Shown here: piece after piece, positions 34,968 to 45,058 of the stretch
Numbering within the stretch: the stretch's first letter is position 1
Layout: each line of letters begins with the position of its first letter
Origin: Thermus brockianus
GTDB lineage: Bacteria > Deinococcota > Deinococci > Deinococcales > Thermaceae
Direction of reading: 5' to 3'
Assembly: GCF_021462505.1 (NCBI RefSeq)
Contig: NZ_JAKEDV010000004.1
Span: forward strand, 1-64,000
Length of the DNA: 64,000 nucleotides
The notes under the pieces: generated by a model
Database searches by the model: none
Seen by the model: only the letters and a program-made list of their open reading frames with translations
What the model was told of the DNA's origin: nothing
Made by a program: the position numbers and the translations under genes

Positions 34968-36014
34968 ATGACGGTGGCCACGCTACGGGAAGCGGACCTA
35001 CAGCGTCCCTTGCCCAAGGGGTACGTGCAGTGCCGGGCCTGCGCCCACTACTGCGCCATCCCCGAAGGAGGTGCGGGCAAGTGCGGGGTGCGGCGCAACC
35101 TGAAGGGGAAGCTTTTCCTCGTCACCTACGGCAAGGCCGCCGCGGTCCACCTGGACCCGGTGGAGAAGAAGCCCCTCTACCACTTCCACCCCAGGGAGGC
35201 CATCCTCTCCGTGGGCACGGTGGGGTGCAACTTCTTCTGCGCCTTCTGCCAGAACTGGCAGATCTCCCAGTTCCGGGAGTTCCAGGTGAGCCCGGAAGGC
35301 GTCCTGGACCGCTTCGTGGGGGAGGACTGGCCCCCAGAGAGGCTCGTGGCCGAGGCGGAGGCCTTAGGGGTGCGGCTTCTCGCCTACACCTACAACGAGC
35401 CCGCGGTCTTCGTGGAGTACGCCCACGATACCGCCCGCCTGGCCAAGGCCCGGGGCATGAAGAACGTCTTCGTCACGAGCGGCTTTGAAACCAAGGAGGC
35501 CTGGGACTACATGCGGCCCTACCTGGACGCCGCCAACGTGGACCTCAAGGGCTTCACGGAGAAGTTCTACCGGGAGATCTGCGGGGCCCGGCTCAAGCCC
35601 GTCCTGGAAAGCCTGGAGTACCTCGTGGGCCTCGGCGTCTGGGTGGAGGTCACCACCCTGCTTCTGGAAGGGTACAACGATGGCGAGGAAGAACTCCGGG
35701 CCATGGCCCGCTTCCTAAAGGGGCTTTCCCCCGATATCCCCTGGCACCTCACCGCCGCCCACCCCGACTACCGCATGCCCCACCTGAGGCCCACCCGGCA
35801 CGCCACCCTGGTGCGGGCCCACGCCATCGCCAAGGAGGAGGGGCTAAGGTTCGTCTACGTGGGCAACGTCCTGGACGAGGAAAGGAGCTCCACCCACTGC
35901 CCGGACTGCGGCCGGCTTCTCCTCCGGCGGCGGGGCTTCCGGGTGGAGGCCCTTTGGGAAACCCCTGGCGTCTGCCCGGGGTGCGGGAGGAGGATCCCCG
36001 GGGTATGGGCCTGA
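34968..36014 (+). CDS. amrS: AmmeMemoRadiSam system radical SAM enzyme
   Basis: The 348-residue protein has an N-terminal Cys cluster (CRACAHYCAIPEGGAGKCGVR), the radical SAM CxxxCxxC motif (GCNFFCAFCQNWQIS near residues 86-100), a PFL-activase-like barrel, and a C-terminal zinc ribbon (HCPDCGRLLL .. VCPGCGRRIPG). This is the AmrS architecture. It is followed with a 10-bp overlap by the Memo partner; no AMMECR1 gene is seen. The pathway is not firmly established. Confidence 0.93.
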   Translation: MTVATLREADLQRPLPKGYVQCRACAHYCAIPEGGAGKCGVRRNLKGKLFLVTYGKAAAVHLDPVEKKPLYHFHPREAILSVGTVGCNFFCAFCQNWQISQFREFQVSPEGVLDRFVGEDWPPERLVAEAEALGVRLLAYTYNEPAVFVEYAHDTARLAKARGMKNVFVTSGFETKEAWDYMRPYLDAANVDLKGFTEKFYREICGARLKPVLESLEYLVGLGVWVEVTTLLLEGYNDGEEELRAMARFLKGLSPDIPWHLTAAHPDYRMPHLRPTRHATLVRAHAIAKEEGLRFVYVGNVLDEERSSTHCPDCGRLLLRRRGFRVEALWETPGVCPGCGRRIPGVWA

Positions 36015-36907
36015 GGAAGCCGGCGGTGGCGGGGTACTTCTACCCCGGGGAGAAGGAGGCCCTGGCGCGGGAGGTGGAGGGCCTCCTGGCCCAGGCCCGC
36101 ACCCCGCCGGAGCCCCGGGCCCGGGGGGTGCTCTCCCCCCATGCGGGCTACCGGTATGCGGGGCGGGTGATGGCGGAAAGCTTCCGGGCCCTCGCCGCCT
36201 GGCGGGGAAGGGCGGGGCGGGTGTTCCTCCTCGGGCCGAGCCACTTCGTGCCCTTCCTGGGCGTGGCCCTTTTCCCCCACCGGGCCTGGGCCACCCCTTT
36301 GGGGGAGGTGGCGGTGGACCGGGAAGGGGTAGAGGGGCTTCTCGCCCTGGGCAAGCCCTTCTTGGCGTACGAGGCGCCCTTTCTAGAGGAGCATAGCCTC
36401 GAGGTCCTCCTCCCCTTCCTCCAGCGCCTCCTCCCCCAAACCCCCATCCTCCCCCTCCTCTTCGGGGAGGTGGACCCCAAGGAAGTGGCGGAGGCCCTCC
36501 GCCCCCACCTGGGCCCCCAAGACCTCCTGGTGGCGAGCAGCGACCTCTCCCACTACCACCCCGACCCCGTGGCCCGGGCCCTGGACGGAAGGACCCTGGA
36601 AAAGGCCCTGGCCCTGGACGCAGAAGGCCTGGCCCGGGCGGAGGCCTGCGGCCGGCTCCCCTGGGCCACCCTCACCCACCTGGCCCGGGGGTGGGGGTGG
36701 AGGCCCAGGCTCCTCGCCTACGCCACCAGCGCCGAGGCGGGGGGCGGGCGGGAGCGGGTGGTGGGCTACGCCGCCCTGGCCTACCTAGAACCGGAGGAGG
36801 GGCCGGAACCAGGGGATGGAAAGGAGGAGCGCCAAAAGGGCCAAGGCGAAGAGGAGCCGAGCCCTCGGCCTTCCCTTACGGGCCTGGGCGAGGCCGGCGT
36901 GGGCTAG
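36005..36907 (+). CDS. amrB: AmmeMemoRadiSam system protein B (Memo-like)
   Basis: The 300-residue protein begins KPAVAGYFYPGEKEAL and has the Memo/class III dioxygenase-like core: LSPHAGYRYAG and LGPSHFVPF (His ligands), EEHSLEVLLPFLQ, SSDLSHYHP. ATG 36005 is favoured by the overlap with amrS. After YAALAYLEP the last ~40 residues are a Glu/Gly/Pro-rich tail that lies antisense to the convergent gene and exceeds the usual family length. Confidence 0.9.
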   Translation: MGLRKPAVAGYFYPGEKEALAREVEGLLAQARTPPEPRARGVLSPHAGYRYAGRVMAESFRALAAWRGRAGRVFLLGPSHFVPFLGVALFPHRAWATPLGEVAVDREGVEGLLALGKPFLAYEAPFLEEHSLEVLLPFLQRLLPQTPILPLLFGEVDPKEVAEALRPHLGPQDLLVASSDLSHYHPDPVARALDGRTLEKALALDAEGLARAEACGRLPWATLTHLARGWGWRPRLLAYATSAEAGGGRERVVGYAALAYLEPEEGPEPGDGKEERQKGQGEEEPSPRPSLTGLGEAGVG

Positions 36908-37174
36908 CCCCAAGGCCACAAGCCCCCCCACCCAGTGCTCCGCCACGAAGTAGCGGGGCTCACCCCCCGTGGCCATCACCGCCCCCAGGTTGGCCAAGGC
37001 CCCTTGGAAAAGGGGGCTTGCGAAGGCCAGAAGCACCCCCAGGACCACCTGCAGGGTGAGGGCGTGGGCGAAGAAGCCGGCCGGGCGAGGCTCGGGCCGG
37101 AAGAGCGCCCAAAGGCCAAAGAGGAGGACGAACCAGCGGACCCAGCTATGGAGGAAAAGGAGCACCTCGTGCAT
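36785..37174 (-). CDS. four-helix membrane protein of unknown function
   Basis: The 129-residue protein has about four membrane segments, conserved-looking polar residues at the start (FLHSWVRWFVLLFG), and a central FVAEHWVGGLVALGLAHAGLA with two His. The His pattern could bind haem or metal, but I recognise no family. Its 3' 123 bp overlap the Memo gene on the other strand. Confidence 0.7.
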   Translation of the reverse strand: MHEVLLFLHSWVRWFVLLFGLWALFRPEPRPAGFFAHALTLQVVLGVLLAFASPLFQGALANLGAVMATGGEPRYFVAEHWVGGLVALGLAHAGLAQARKGRPRARLLFALALLALLLSIPWFRPLLRF

Positions 37175-37218
37175 GGGGGGAGTCTACCGGAAAGCCCCCA
37201 AAGCCCCTGTGAAGCGCC

Positions 37219-37965
37219 TCACGAAAGGAGGGCCAGGGCTTCCTTGAGGTCCTTCACCTCCAGGTGGGCGGGGTAGCGGGGGTCGGGCGGGCGGTGGCCC
37301 CGGTCCACGAAGACGGCACGGATCCCCGCCGCCAAGGCCCCTTGGACGTCCCTTTCCGGGTTATCCCCCACCATCACCGCCTCCTCCGGAGGGGCCCCGA
37401 AGGCGCAGAGGGCCATGCGGAAAAGCCTAGGGTCGGGCTTGCCCAAGCCCACCTCCCCGGAAACCAGGGTGAGGTCAAAGGCCCCCTTGAGCCCCGAACC
37501 CACGAGCTTTTCCCGTTGCAGGTCGGGCACCCCGTTGGTGAGGAGGACCAGGGTGGCCCCCCTCGCCCTAAGGGCCTCCAAAAACGCCGGCACCTCCGGG
37601 AAAAGGGGGTATTGGCGCCGCCTCTCGTAAAAGGCCTCGGCGAGCTCCCGGGCCCTTTCCAAAGGCCCTTCCAAGGCGGCCAAGGCCTCCCGGAAGACCC
37701 GCTCGCGAAAGGGCCAGGCCCAGGCGGCCAGGTCCTCGAGGCCCGGGGTGGTGTAGCGGGCCCAAAGGGCCTCGAGGGCCGAGTGGCCGATCCGTTCCGC
37801 CCACGGGTAAAAGGGGGCCTCCCGGAAAAGGGCCTCGGCCCGCGCCCTCACCGCCCCGTAAAGGCCCTTTACCCCCACCTCCTCCCCCAAGGCCTCCAGC
37901 ACCTCCCGGCTCACCCCATGGTCCACCAGGAGGGTGTCGTCCAGGTCCAAAAGCCAAAGCCGCAT
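37219..37965 (-). CDS. HAD-superfamily hydrolase (Cof/YjjG-like)
   Basis: The 248-residue protein carries all HAD motifs: WLLDLDDTLL (DxD), LLTNGVPDLQREKL (motif II Thr), GKPDPRLF (motif III Lys) and VMVGDNPERDVQGA (motif IV). It resembles YjjG-type nucleotidases and 2-haloacid dehalogenase-like phosphatases. It shares one base with the VOC gene upstream. Confidence 0.92.
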   Translation of the reverse strand: MRLWLLDLDDTLLVDHGVSREVLEALGEEVGVKGLYGAVRARAEALFREAPFYPWAERIGHSALEALWARYTTPGLEDLAAWAWPFRERVFREALAALEGPLERARELAEAFYERRRQYPLFPEVPAFLEALRARGATLVLLTNGVPDLQREKLVGSGLKGAFDLTLVSGEVGLGKPDPRLFRMALCAFGAPPEEAVMVGDNPERDVQGALAAGIRAVFVDRGHRPPDPRYPAHLEVKDLKEALALLS

Positions 37966-38327
37966 CAGCCCTCCCGCACCACCACCGGGTTCTCCCCGGG
38001 GTCAAAGAGGAGGAGGTGGTCCCCCGCCTCCCGGTAGGCCAGGCCGTACTTGGCGAGGCGAAGCCGCTCGTGGGCAAGGCTTTCCACCAGGAAGGTGAGC
38101 CGCCCCTCCTCCAGGCGGAGCCGGGCGAAGCCCTGCCCCTCGGGTCTCGGCCGGCTTGGGCCCCGCTCCACCCCGCCCGCCCCCGGCCTTAGGAGGAGGA
38201 GGGGGCCTTCCTTCGGGACCAAAAGGGCCTCATGGGGCACGAGCTCCTCCAGGGCCAGGCCCAGGGCCTGGTAGAAGCTCACCCCCTGGCCGAGGTCGGG
38301 CACGTGGACCACCAGGGTTTCCATCAT
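37965..38327 (-). CDS. VOC/glyoxalase-fold protein
   Basis: The 120-residue protein has a two-module VOC fold: [25 protein letters not shown], a strand-rich middle, and [21 protein letters not shown] with a C-terminal DPGENP turn typical of the family. Metal ligands cannot be assigned with certainty. It begins with tandem ATG codons and overlaps the LOG gene by 4 bp. Confidence 0.87.
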   Translation of the reverse strand: MMETLVVHVPDLGQGVSFYQALGLALEELVPHEALLVPKEGPLLLLRPGAGGVERGPSRPRPEGQGFARLRLEEGRLTFLVESLAHERLRLAKYGLAYREAGDHLLLFDPGENPVVVREG

Positions 38328-38839
38328 AGGCTTCTTAGAAAGCGGCGCAGGTTCTCCTCGTCCGCCACCACCTGGAGGAGGGCGAGGTCCTCCGGGGCGA
38401 TCTCCCCGTGGGCCTTGAGGAGGCCAAGCCAGTAGGGGTCCACCGCCAAGGGCCGGCCCAGGCCCCGCCGGAGGTAGAGGAGGTTCCAGGCGAGGACAAG
38501 CTCCGCCAGGGTGCCCACCCCGCCGGGCAGGGCCAGGTACCCCGCCCCCAGGTCCAAAAGCCGGCCGATGCGCTCAGGAAGGCTAGCCGCGGGGAGCTCC
38601 AGGTCCACGTGGGCGTTGGGGCCCCGCCGCTCGGGAAAGAGGGCGGGGGCCGTGACCCCCACCACCACTCCCCCCTTGGCCTTCACCCCCCGGGCCAGGG
38701 CCTCCATGCCCCCTCCGTAGCCCCCGCAGGCCAGGCCAAACCCCTCCTCGGCCAACACCTCCCCATAGCGGACGAGCCTAGGGTACAGGGGGTCCTGGGG
38801 GGATAGCCTCGAGGAAACGAAGACGGACAGGAGGCGCAT
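38324..38839 (-). CDS. LOG-family protein (cytokinin riboside phosphoribohydrolase-like)
   Basis: The 171-residue protein has the LOG Rossmann fold and the motif [11 protein letters not shown] (PGGxGT), preceded by [24 protein letters not shown] enzymes hydrolyse nucleoside 5'-monophosphates to base and ribose phosphate. The position after the uspA stop, 0 nt away, puts it in a uspA-LOG-VOC-HAD operon. Confidence 0.9.
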   Translation of the reverse strand: MRLLSVFVSSRLSPQDPLYPRLVRYGEVLAEEGFGLACGGYGGGMEALARGVKAKGGVVVGVTAPALFPERRGPNAHVDLELPAASLPERIGRLLDLGAGYLALPGGVGTLAELVLAWNLLYLRRGLGRPLAVDPYWLGLLKAHGEIAPEDLALLQVVADEENLRRFLRSL

Positions 38840-39274
38840 CTAGCGGCAACGCACCACCAGAACCGGCACGGAAACCCGGTGGAGCACCCCCTCCGTCACC
38901 GAGCCCAGAAGGAGCTTGTCCAGCCCCGTGCGCCCGTGGGTGCCCATGACGAGAAGGTCAAAGCCCTTGGCCGCCTCCACGATGGTGGGGATAGGGGTGC
39001 CCTCCTTCACCTCCCCCGTGGCCTCCACCCCCTTTTCCCGGGCGAGGTCCAAGGCCTTCCGGATGGCCTCCTCCCCCGCCTTCTTCAGGTCCTCCAAAAG
39101 CTCAAGGCCATAGGGGACGCTCTCGGGGGCGATCCAGATGGCCTGGGCGGGGTTTTCCAGCACGTAGAGGAAGTGGACCTTGGCCCCCAAGGCCTTGGCC
39201 AAGGAAAGGCCATGCTCCAGGGCCTGGAAGCTACAGGGGCTTCCGTCCGTGGGCATAAGGATGGTCTTGTACAT
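38840..39274 (-). CDS. universal stress protein UspA family
   Basis: The 144-residue protein has a UspA fold starting YKTILMPTDGSPCSFQALEHGL, and the ATP-binding loop GTHGRTGLDKLLLGSVTEGVL (G-2x-G-9x-G-S). ATG 39274 has AAGGAGG 6 nt upstream, and TATGAT (39293-39298) is its likely -10. It heads the operon through LOG, VOC and HAD genes. Confidence 0.95.
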   Translation of the reverse strand: MYKTILMPTDGSPCSFQALEHGLSLAKALGAKVHFLYVLENPAQAIWIAPESVPYGLELLEDLKKAGEEAIRKALDLAREKGVEATGEVKEGTPIPTIVEAAKGFDLLVMGTHGRTGLDKLLLGSVTEGVLHRVSVPVLVVRCR

Positions 39275-39292
39275 AAGGCCTCCTTCCCCCTC

Positions 39293-39309
39293 ATCATACG
39301 GCGTAGACT
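39293..39309. promoter_or_regulatory. divergent -10 boxes between uspA and the methyltransferase gene
   Basis: Minus strand TATGAT (39293-39298) serves uspA, which keeps a short leader with a ribosome site. Plus strand TAGACT (39304-39309) is exactly 6 nt before the methyltransferase ATG, a leaderless start. The two boxes are 5 bp apart. Confidence 0.55.
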
Positions 39310-39315
39310 CGGACC

Positions 39316-40032
39316 ATGTGGATCTACGGGAGGAACCCGGTCCTCGAGGCCATCCGGGAAGGCCGCGCCCGCCGGGTCTTGGTGGCGAAGGGCGTGGAGG
39401 CCTGGCTTATACGGGAGTTGGAGCGGCTCGGGGCCCCCTTGGAGCTCGTCCCCCGGATTGAGCTGGACACCCTCCTCCGCACCACCCACCACCAGGGCCT
39501 GGCGGCGGAGGTGGAGGCGCCCCAGTACGCCACCCTGGAGGACGCCTTCCGCCTGGCCGAGGCCCGCGGCGAGCCTCCCCTCTTGGCGGTTCTGGATGGG
39601 ATCACCGACCCCAGGAACTACGGGGCCATGATCCGGAGCGCCCTGGCCCTGGGGGCCCACGGGGTGGTTTCCGAGGAAAGGCGGGCCGCCCCCCTTTCCC
39701 CCCTGGCCCTCAAGGCGAGCGCCGGGGCCGCCCTTAAGCTTCCCGTGGTCAAGGTGAAAAACCTTCCCCGCACCCTGAAAGAGCTCAAGGAACGGGGGCT
39801 TTGGGTCTACGGGCTGGACGTGCGGGGGGAGAAGACGCCCAAGGACCTGGACTTCCGCAGGCCCCTGGCCTTGGTGGTGGGCTCCGAAGGGGAAGGGATG
39901 CGGCGGCTCGTGCGGGAGAGTTGCGACGAGCTCTTCCGCATCCCCATCCGGCCCGAGGCGGAGTCCTTAAACGCCTCCGTGGCCCTGGCCATCGCCCTTT
40001 ACCAGGCGGGGCTTTCCCGGGGTGTAGGATAG
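39316..40032 (+). CDS. TrmH/RlmB-family rRNA 2'-O-methyltransferase
   Basis: The 238-residue protein has an N-terminal RNA-binding part (IYGRNPVLEAI; HHQGLAAEV) and the SPOUT knot domain: LDGITDPRNYGAMIRSALALGA, VVGSEGEGMRRL, and RIPIRPEAESLNASVALAIALYQ. The set matches RlmB, which methylates 23S rRNA G2251, but tRNA targets cannot be excluded. Confidence 0.92.
   Translation: MWIYGRNPVLEAIREGRARRVLVAKGVEAWLIRELERLGAPLELVPRIELDTLLRTTHHQGLAAEVEAPQYATLEDAFRLAEARGEPPLLAVLDGITDPRNYGAMIRSALALGAHGVVSEERRAAPLSPLALKASAGAALKLPVVKVKNLPRTLKELKERGLWVYGLDVRGEKTPKDLDFRRPLALVVGSEGEGMRRLVRESCDELFRIPIRPEAESLNASVALAIALYQAGLSRGVG
40025..40030 (+). promoter_or_regulatory. -10 box TAGGAT for the second M20 gene
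   Basis: TAGGAT is 6 nt before GTG 40037; its final T is the first base of the TAG stop of the methyltransferase gene. Confidence 0.5.
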
Positions 40033-40036
40033 GGGC

Positions 40037-41110
40037 GTGGACTGGGTGAAGCTCCTCTCCCGCCTCGTCCAGGCGGAAAGCCTCCCAGGGAAGGAGGAGG
40101 AGGTGGCGGGGCTTCTCCTGGAAGCCCTGAAGGCCCTAGGCCTTCCCGCCACCCTGGACGAGGCGGGGAACGTGGAGGCCCTTTTGGGGGAGGAGGGGCC
40201 CGAGGTGGTCCTCACCGGGCACATGGACGTGGTGCCCGTGGGCGACCCGGCCCACTGGCCCTACCCCCAGGGGGCGGTGGTGGGGGAAAGGCTCTACGGG
40301 CGGGGGGCCGTGGACATGAAAGGCGCCCTGGTAGCCATGCTCCTGGCCTTGGAGGCCCTTTCCCAAGGGCCCTTGAAGGGGCGGGTGCGCTTTCTCGCCG
40401 TGGTGCAGGAGGAGGTGGGCGGCTTAGGAAGCCGCTACGCCGCCCAGCGGCTTAGCCCCTTGGCCTTCATCCTGGGGGAGCCCTCCGGGGGGAGGCTCAT
40501 GCGGGGGCACCGGGGCCGGGCCGAGGTCTGGGCGGATTTTGAGGGGGAGGAGGCCCACGCCGCCCTGGCCTCCGGGGAAAACCCCCTTTACGACCTTGGG
40601 GAGTACCTCCTCGCCCTCAAGGAGCTCCCCTTGCCCCAAAGCCTCAAGCTCACCCCCACCCGGGTGGACACCTACCCCGGGGCCACCAACCAGACCCCCG
40701 GGGTGGTGCGGCTTTACCTGGACGTGCGCTACGAGCCCGAGGCGGACCTAGAGGGGCTTTTGGAACGCCTGAAGACCTTGGGAAGCGCTTCCCTTTACAT
40801 CCCCGAGGAGGAGCGGGCCTCGGGGGAGGTGCGGATGGCCATCCCCGCCCTCTGGCCCCCCTACCGCCTGCCGGAGGACCACCCCCTCCTCCAGGCCGCC
40901 CTAAGGGCCCTGGGCCAGGAACGGGCGGGCCTCTGGCCCTTCACCACCGACGCCCCTTACCTGGGCGCCAGGGCCCCGGTCCTGGGCCTGGGCCCGGGGG
41001 ACCCCAGCCTGGCCCACACCCCCAAGGAGCACATCCTCCTTTCCCAAGTGGAGGCCGCCGGCCAGACCTACGCCCGCCTAGTGGAGACCCTATGGAACGC
41101 CGCACGGTAG
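40037..41110 (+). CDS. M20-family deacylase/peptidase (ArgE/DapE/LysK type)
   Basis: The 357-residue protein has the M20 metal site: LTGHMDVVPVGD, GRGAVDMKGALVA, VQEEVGGLGSR, GEPSGG and HTPKEHILLS. It is shorter than carboxypeptidase G2-like enzymes and closer to acetyl-lysine/acetylornithine deacetylases, including the LysK hydrolase of the Thermus AAA lysine pathway. No lys genes adjoin it, so LysK identity is unproven. GTG start. Confidence 0.85.
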   Translation: MDWVKLLSRLVQAESLPGKEEEVAGLLLEALKALGLPATLDEAGNVEALLGEEGPEVVLTGHMDVVPVGDPAHWPYPQGAVVGERLYGRGAVDMKGALVAMLLALEALSQGPLKGRVRFLAVVQEEVGGLGSRYAAQRLSPLAFILGEPSGGRLMRGHRGRAEVWADFEGEEAHAALASGENPLYDLGEYLLALKELPLPQSLKLTPTRVDTYPGATNQTPGVVRLYLDVRYEPEADLEGLLERLKTLGSASLYIPEEERASGEVRMAIPALWPPYRLPEDHPLLQAALRALGQERAGLWPFTTDAPYLGARAPVLGLGPGDPSLAHTPKEHILLSQVEAAGQTYARLVETLWNAAR

Positions 41111-41328
41111 CCGGAACCCCTTACGCCAAGCTCCTTTCCGCCCCCCGCCCGGTGGCGGAAGGGCTAAAGGCCCGCCTCGAGGCCCGGGGCATCCCCGTCC
41201 TCCTGGAAACCCCCTTCTCCGGCCTCCCCGAGGCCGCCTTGGGCACCTACATGGGGGACGTGGCCCTCTGGGTGCCCGAGGCCCTTTTGGGCGAGGCCGA
41301 GGCCATCCTGGCGGAGGAGGCGCCATGA
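41092..41328 (+). CDS. DUF2007-type small protein
   Basis: The 78-residue protein (..GTPYAKLLSAPRPVAEGLKARLEARGIPVLL.. DVALWVPEALLGEAEAIL) has the ferredoxin-like pattern of DUF2007 putative signal-transducing proteins, with the terminal helix (AEAILAEE). It overlaps the M20 gene by 19 bp and the ROK gene by 4 bp (ATGA). Function unknown. Confidence 0.75.
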   Translation: MERRTVAGTPYAKLLSAPRPVAEGLKARLEARGIPVLLETPFSGLPEAALGTYMGDVALWVPEALLGEAEAILAEEAP

Positions 41329-42233
41329 GGGTGGTGGGCCTGGACCTGGGCGGCACCAAGATCGCCGCCGGGGTGTTTGACGGGGAAAAGCTCCTATCCA
41401 AGGTCATCCTCCCCACCCCCAAGGAAGGGGGGATGGCGGTGGTGCGGGCCCTGGCGGAGGCGGCCAGGCAAGCGGAAGTGGAGGCGGGAGCGGAAGGGGT
41501 GGCCATTGGCCTCGGCACCCCGGGGCCTCTGGACTTCCGCAAGGGGGTGATCCGCTTTACCCCCAACATCCCCGGCCTCGTGGACTTCCCCATCCGCGAC
41601 CTCCTAAAAGAGGCCACGGGCAAGCCCGTCCACCTGGAAAACGACGCCAACGCCGCCGCCCTCGCCGAGCACCACCTGGGGGCGGCCAAGGGGGAAAGGA
41701 GCTCCCTCTACCTCACGGTCTCCACCGGCATCGGGGGCGGGGTGGTCCTCGGGGGAAAGGTCCTAAGGGGGGAAAGGGGCCAAGGGGGGGAGCTCGGCCA
41801 CATCACCCTGCTCCCGGGGGGGCCGGTGTGCGGCTGCGGGCTAGAAGGGTGCCTGGAGGCCCTGGCCGCCGGGCGGGCCCTGGAGCGGGAAGCCGGCTAC
41901 GCCTACCACCGCCCCCTCAGCAACCAGGAGCTCTTCGCCCTCTTCCAAGAAGGCGACCCCAAAGCGCGGCGCATCCTCCTCCAGGCGGCCCGTTACGTGG
42001 GCCTGGGCCTGGCCAGCCTGGTCAAGGCCTTTGACCCGGGTGCGGTGGTGGTGGGCGGAGGGCTTGCCCTGAACGCTCCGGAAGGCTACTGGGAGGCCCT
42101 GGAATCCGCCTACCGCCACTACCTGGCGGGCTGGGAGGTGCCCCCCTTGCGCAAGGCCAAGCTCGGGGGTGAGGCCGGCCTCCTCGGGGCCGCCCTCACC
42201 GCTTACCTGGAGGTGCGGGATGGAACTGGGTAA
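41325..42233 (+). CDS. glk: ROK-family glucokinase
   Basis: The 302-residue protein has the ATP loop GLDLGGTKIAAGVF, sugar-binding ENDANAAALAEHHLGAAKG, TGIGGGVVLGGKV, GELGHITL and the ROK zinc motif CGCGLEGCLE. ROK glucokinases phosphorylate glucose, feeding glycolysis. Tightly coupled to the DUF2007 gene before and a small membrane protein after; regulator-type ROK proteins have an extra HTH, which is lacking here. Confidence 0.9.
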   Translation: MRVVGLDLGGTKIAAGVFDGEKLLSKVILPTPKEGGMAVVRALAEAARQAEVEAGAEGVAIGLGTPGPLDFRKGVIRFTPNIPGLVDFPIRDLLKEATGKPVHLENDANAAALAEHHLGAAKGERSSLYLTVSTGIGGGVVLGGKVLRGERGQGGELGHITLLPGGPVCGCGLEGCLEALAAGRALEREAGYAYHRPLSNQELFALFQEGDPKARRILLQAARYVGLGLASLVKAFDPGAVVVGGGLALNAPEGYWEALESAYRHYLAGWEVPPLRKAKLGGEAGLLGAALTAYLEVRDGTG

Positions 42234-42444
42234 GGCGCTCGTTTACCTGGGGCTCTTCCTCCTCCTCTTAGGGCTTCTTCTCCTCTACTTTCCCAAGCTC
42301 TTCGCCTGGTTCGGCCACCTGCCGGGGGATATCCGCATAGAGCGGGAGGGCCTAAGGGTATACATCCCCATCACCTCGGCCCTCCTGCTTTCCCTTCTCC
42401 TCACCCTCCTCCTCCACCTCCTAGGCCAGTTCTGGCGACGCTAG
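42220..42444 (+). CDS. DUF2905-family small membrane protein
   Basis: The 74-residue protein has two membrane helices around the family motif FGHLPGDIRIEREGLRVYIPI. ATG 42220 lies 14 bp inside the ROK gene, and this start gives the normal DUF2905 length. Function unknown. Confidence 0.88.
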   Translation: MELGKALVYLGLFLLLLGLLLLYFPKLFAWFGHLPGDIRIEREGLRVYIPITSALLLSLLLTLLLHLLGQFWRR

Positions 42445-42448
42445 ACCC

Positions 42449-43057
42449 CTAGCGCAGATGGCTCAAAAACTCCTCCCGCGTCTTCTGGCTTTCCCGAAAG
42501 ACGCCGAGCATGGCGCTCGTGACGGTGCGGGAGTGCTGTTTCTCCACCCCCCGCATCATCATGCAGAGGTGGACCCCCTCCACCACCACCCCTACCCCCT
42601 GGGGCTCGAGGACCTCCTGGATGGCCTCGGCGATCTGGACCGCCAGGCGCTCCTGCACCTGGAGGCGGCGGGCGAAGAGGTCCACGATGCGGGCGAACTT
42701 GGAAAGGCCCAGGATCTTGCCGTTGGGGATGTAGCCGATGTGCACCTGGCCGAAGAAGGGAAGGAGGTGGTGCTCGCAGAGGGAGTAGAACTCTATCCCC
42801 TTCACCACCACCATCTCGCTTCCCTCCGCCTGAAAGACGGCCCCGTTGACCACCTCCTTTAGGTCCTGGCGGTAGCCCCGGGTGAGGAAGGCCCAGGCCT
42901 TGGCCACCCGCTCCGGGGTCTTCAAAAGCCCTTCCCGGTTGGGGTCTTCGCCGATGGCCTGGAGCCAGTCCGCCGCCAAGCCTTTGAGGCGCTCTAGGTC
43001 TAGTTCGGTTTCAAAGGAAAGCCCGGTTTCTTCAATCTCCACCATCTTGCGCTCCAT
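42449..43057 (-). CDS. folE: GTP cyclohydrolase I
   Basis: The 202-residue protein shows the conserved core [23 protein letters not shown] (Zn Cys/His), [20 protein letters not shown], and [20 protein letters not shown]. It makes dihydroneopterin triphosphate, the first step of folate synthesis. ATG 43057 with AAGGGGGG upstream gives [18 protein letters not shown], nearly the T. thermophilus N-terminus I remember but with substitutions, which argues for a related species. Confidence 0.96.
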   Translation of the reverse strand: MERKMVEIEETGLSFETELDLERLKGLAADWLQAIGEDPNREGLLKTPERVAKAWAFLTRGYRQDLKEVVNGAVFQAEGSEMVVVKGIEFYSLCEHHLLPFFGQVHIGYIPNGKILGLSKFARIVDLFARRLQVQERLAVQIAEAIQEVLEPQGVGVVVEGVHLCMMMRGVEKQHSRTVTSAMLGVFRESQKTREEFLSHLR

Positions 43058-43095
43058 GGTGCCCCCCTTTTCCCCCGCCTTTTGTGGCCCCGGGC

Positions 43096-45006
<1,911 letters not shown>

Positions 45007-45012
45007 GCCCTT

Positions 45013-45039
45013 ATCCTAAGCGCCTTCCCGTGGTAGAGT
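45013..45039. promoter_or_regulatory. divergent -10 boxes between DUF1028 gene and bipA
   Basis: Minus strand TAGGAT (45013-45018), 6 nt before the DUF1028 ATG. Plus strand TAGAGT (45034-45039), 19 nt before the bipA ATG. The bipA leader has GGGGGATT, a weak ribosome site. Confidence 0.5.
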
Positions 45040-45058
45040 GGGGGGATTGGGTGCGCCC

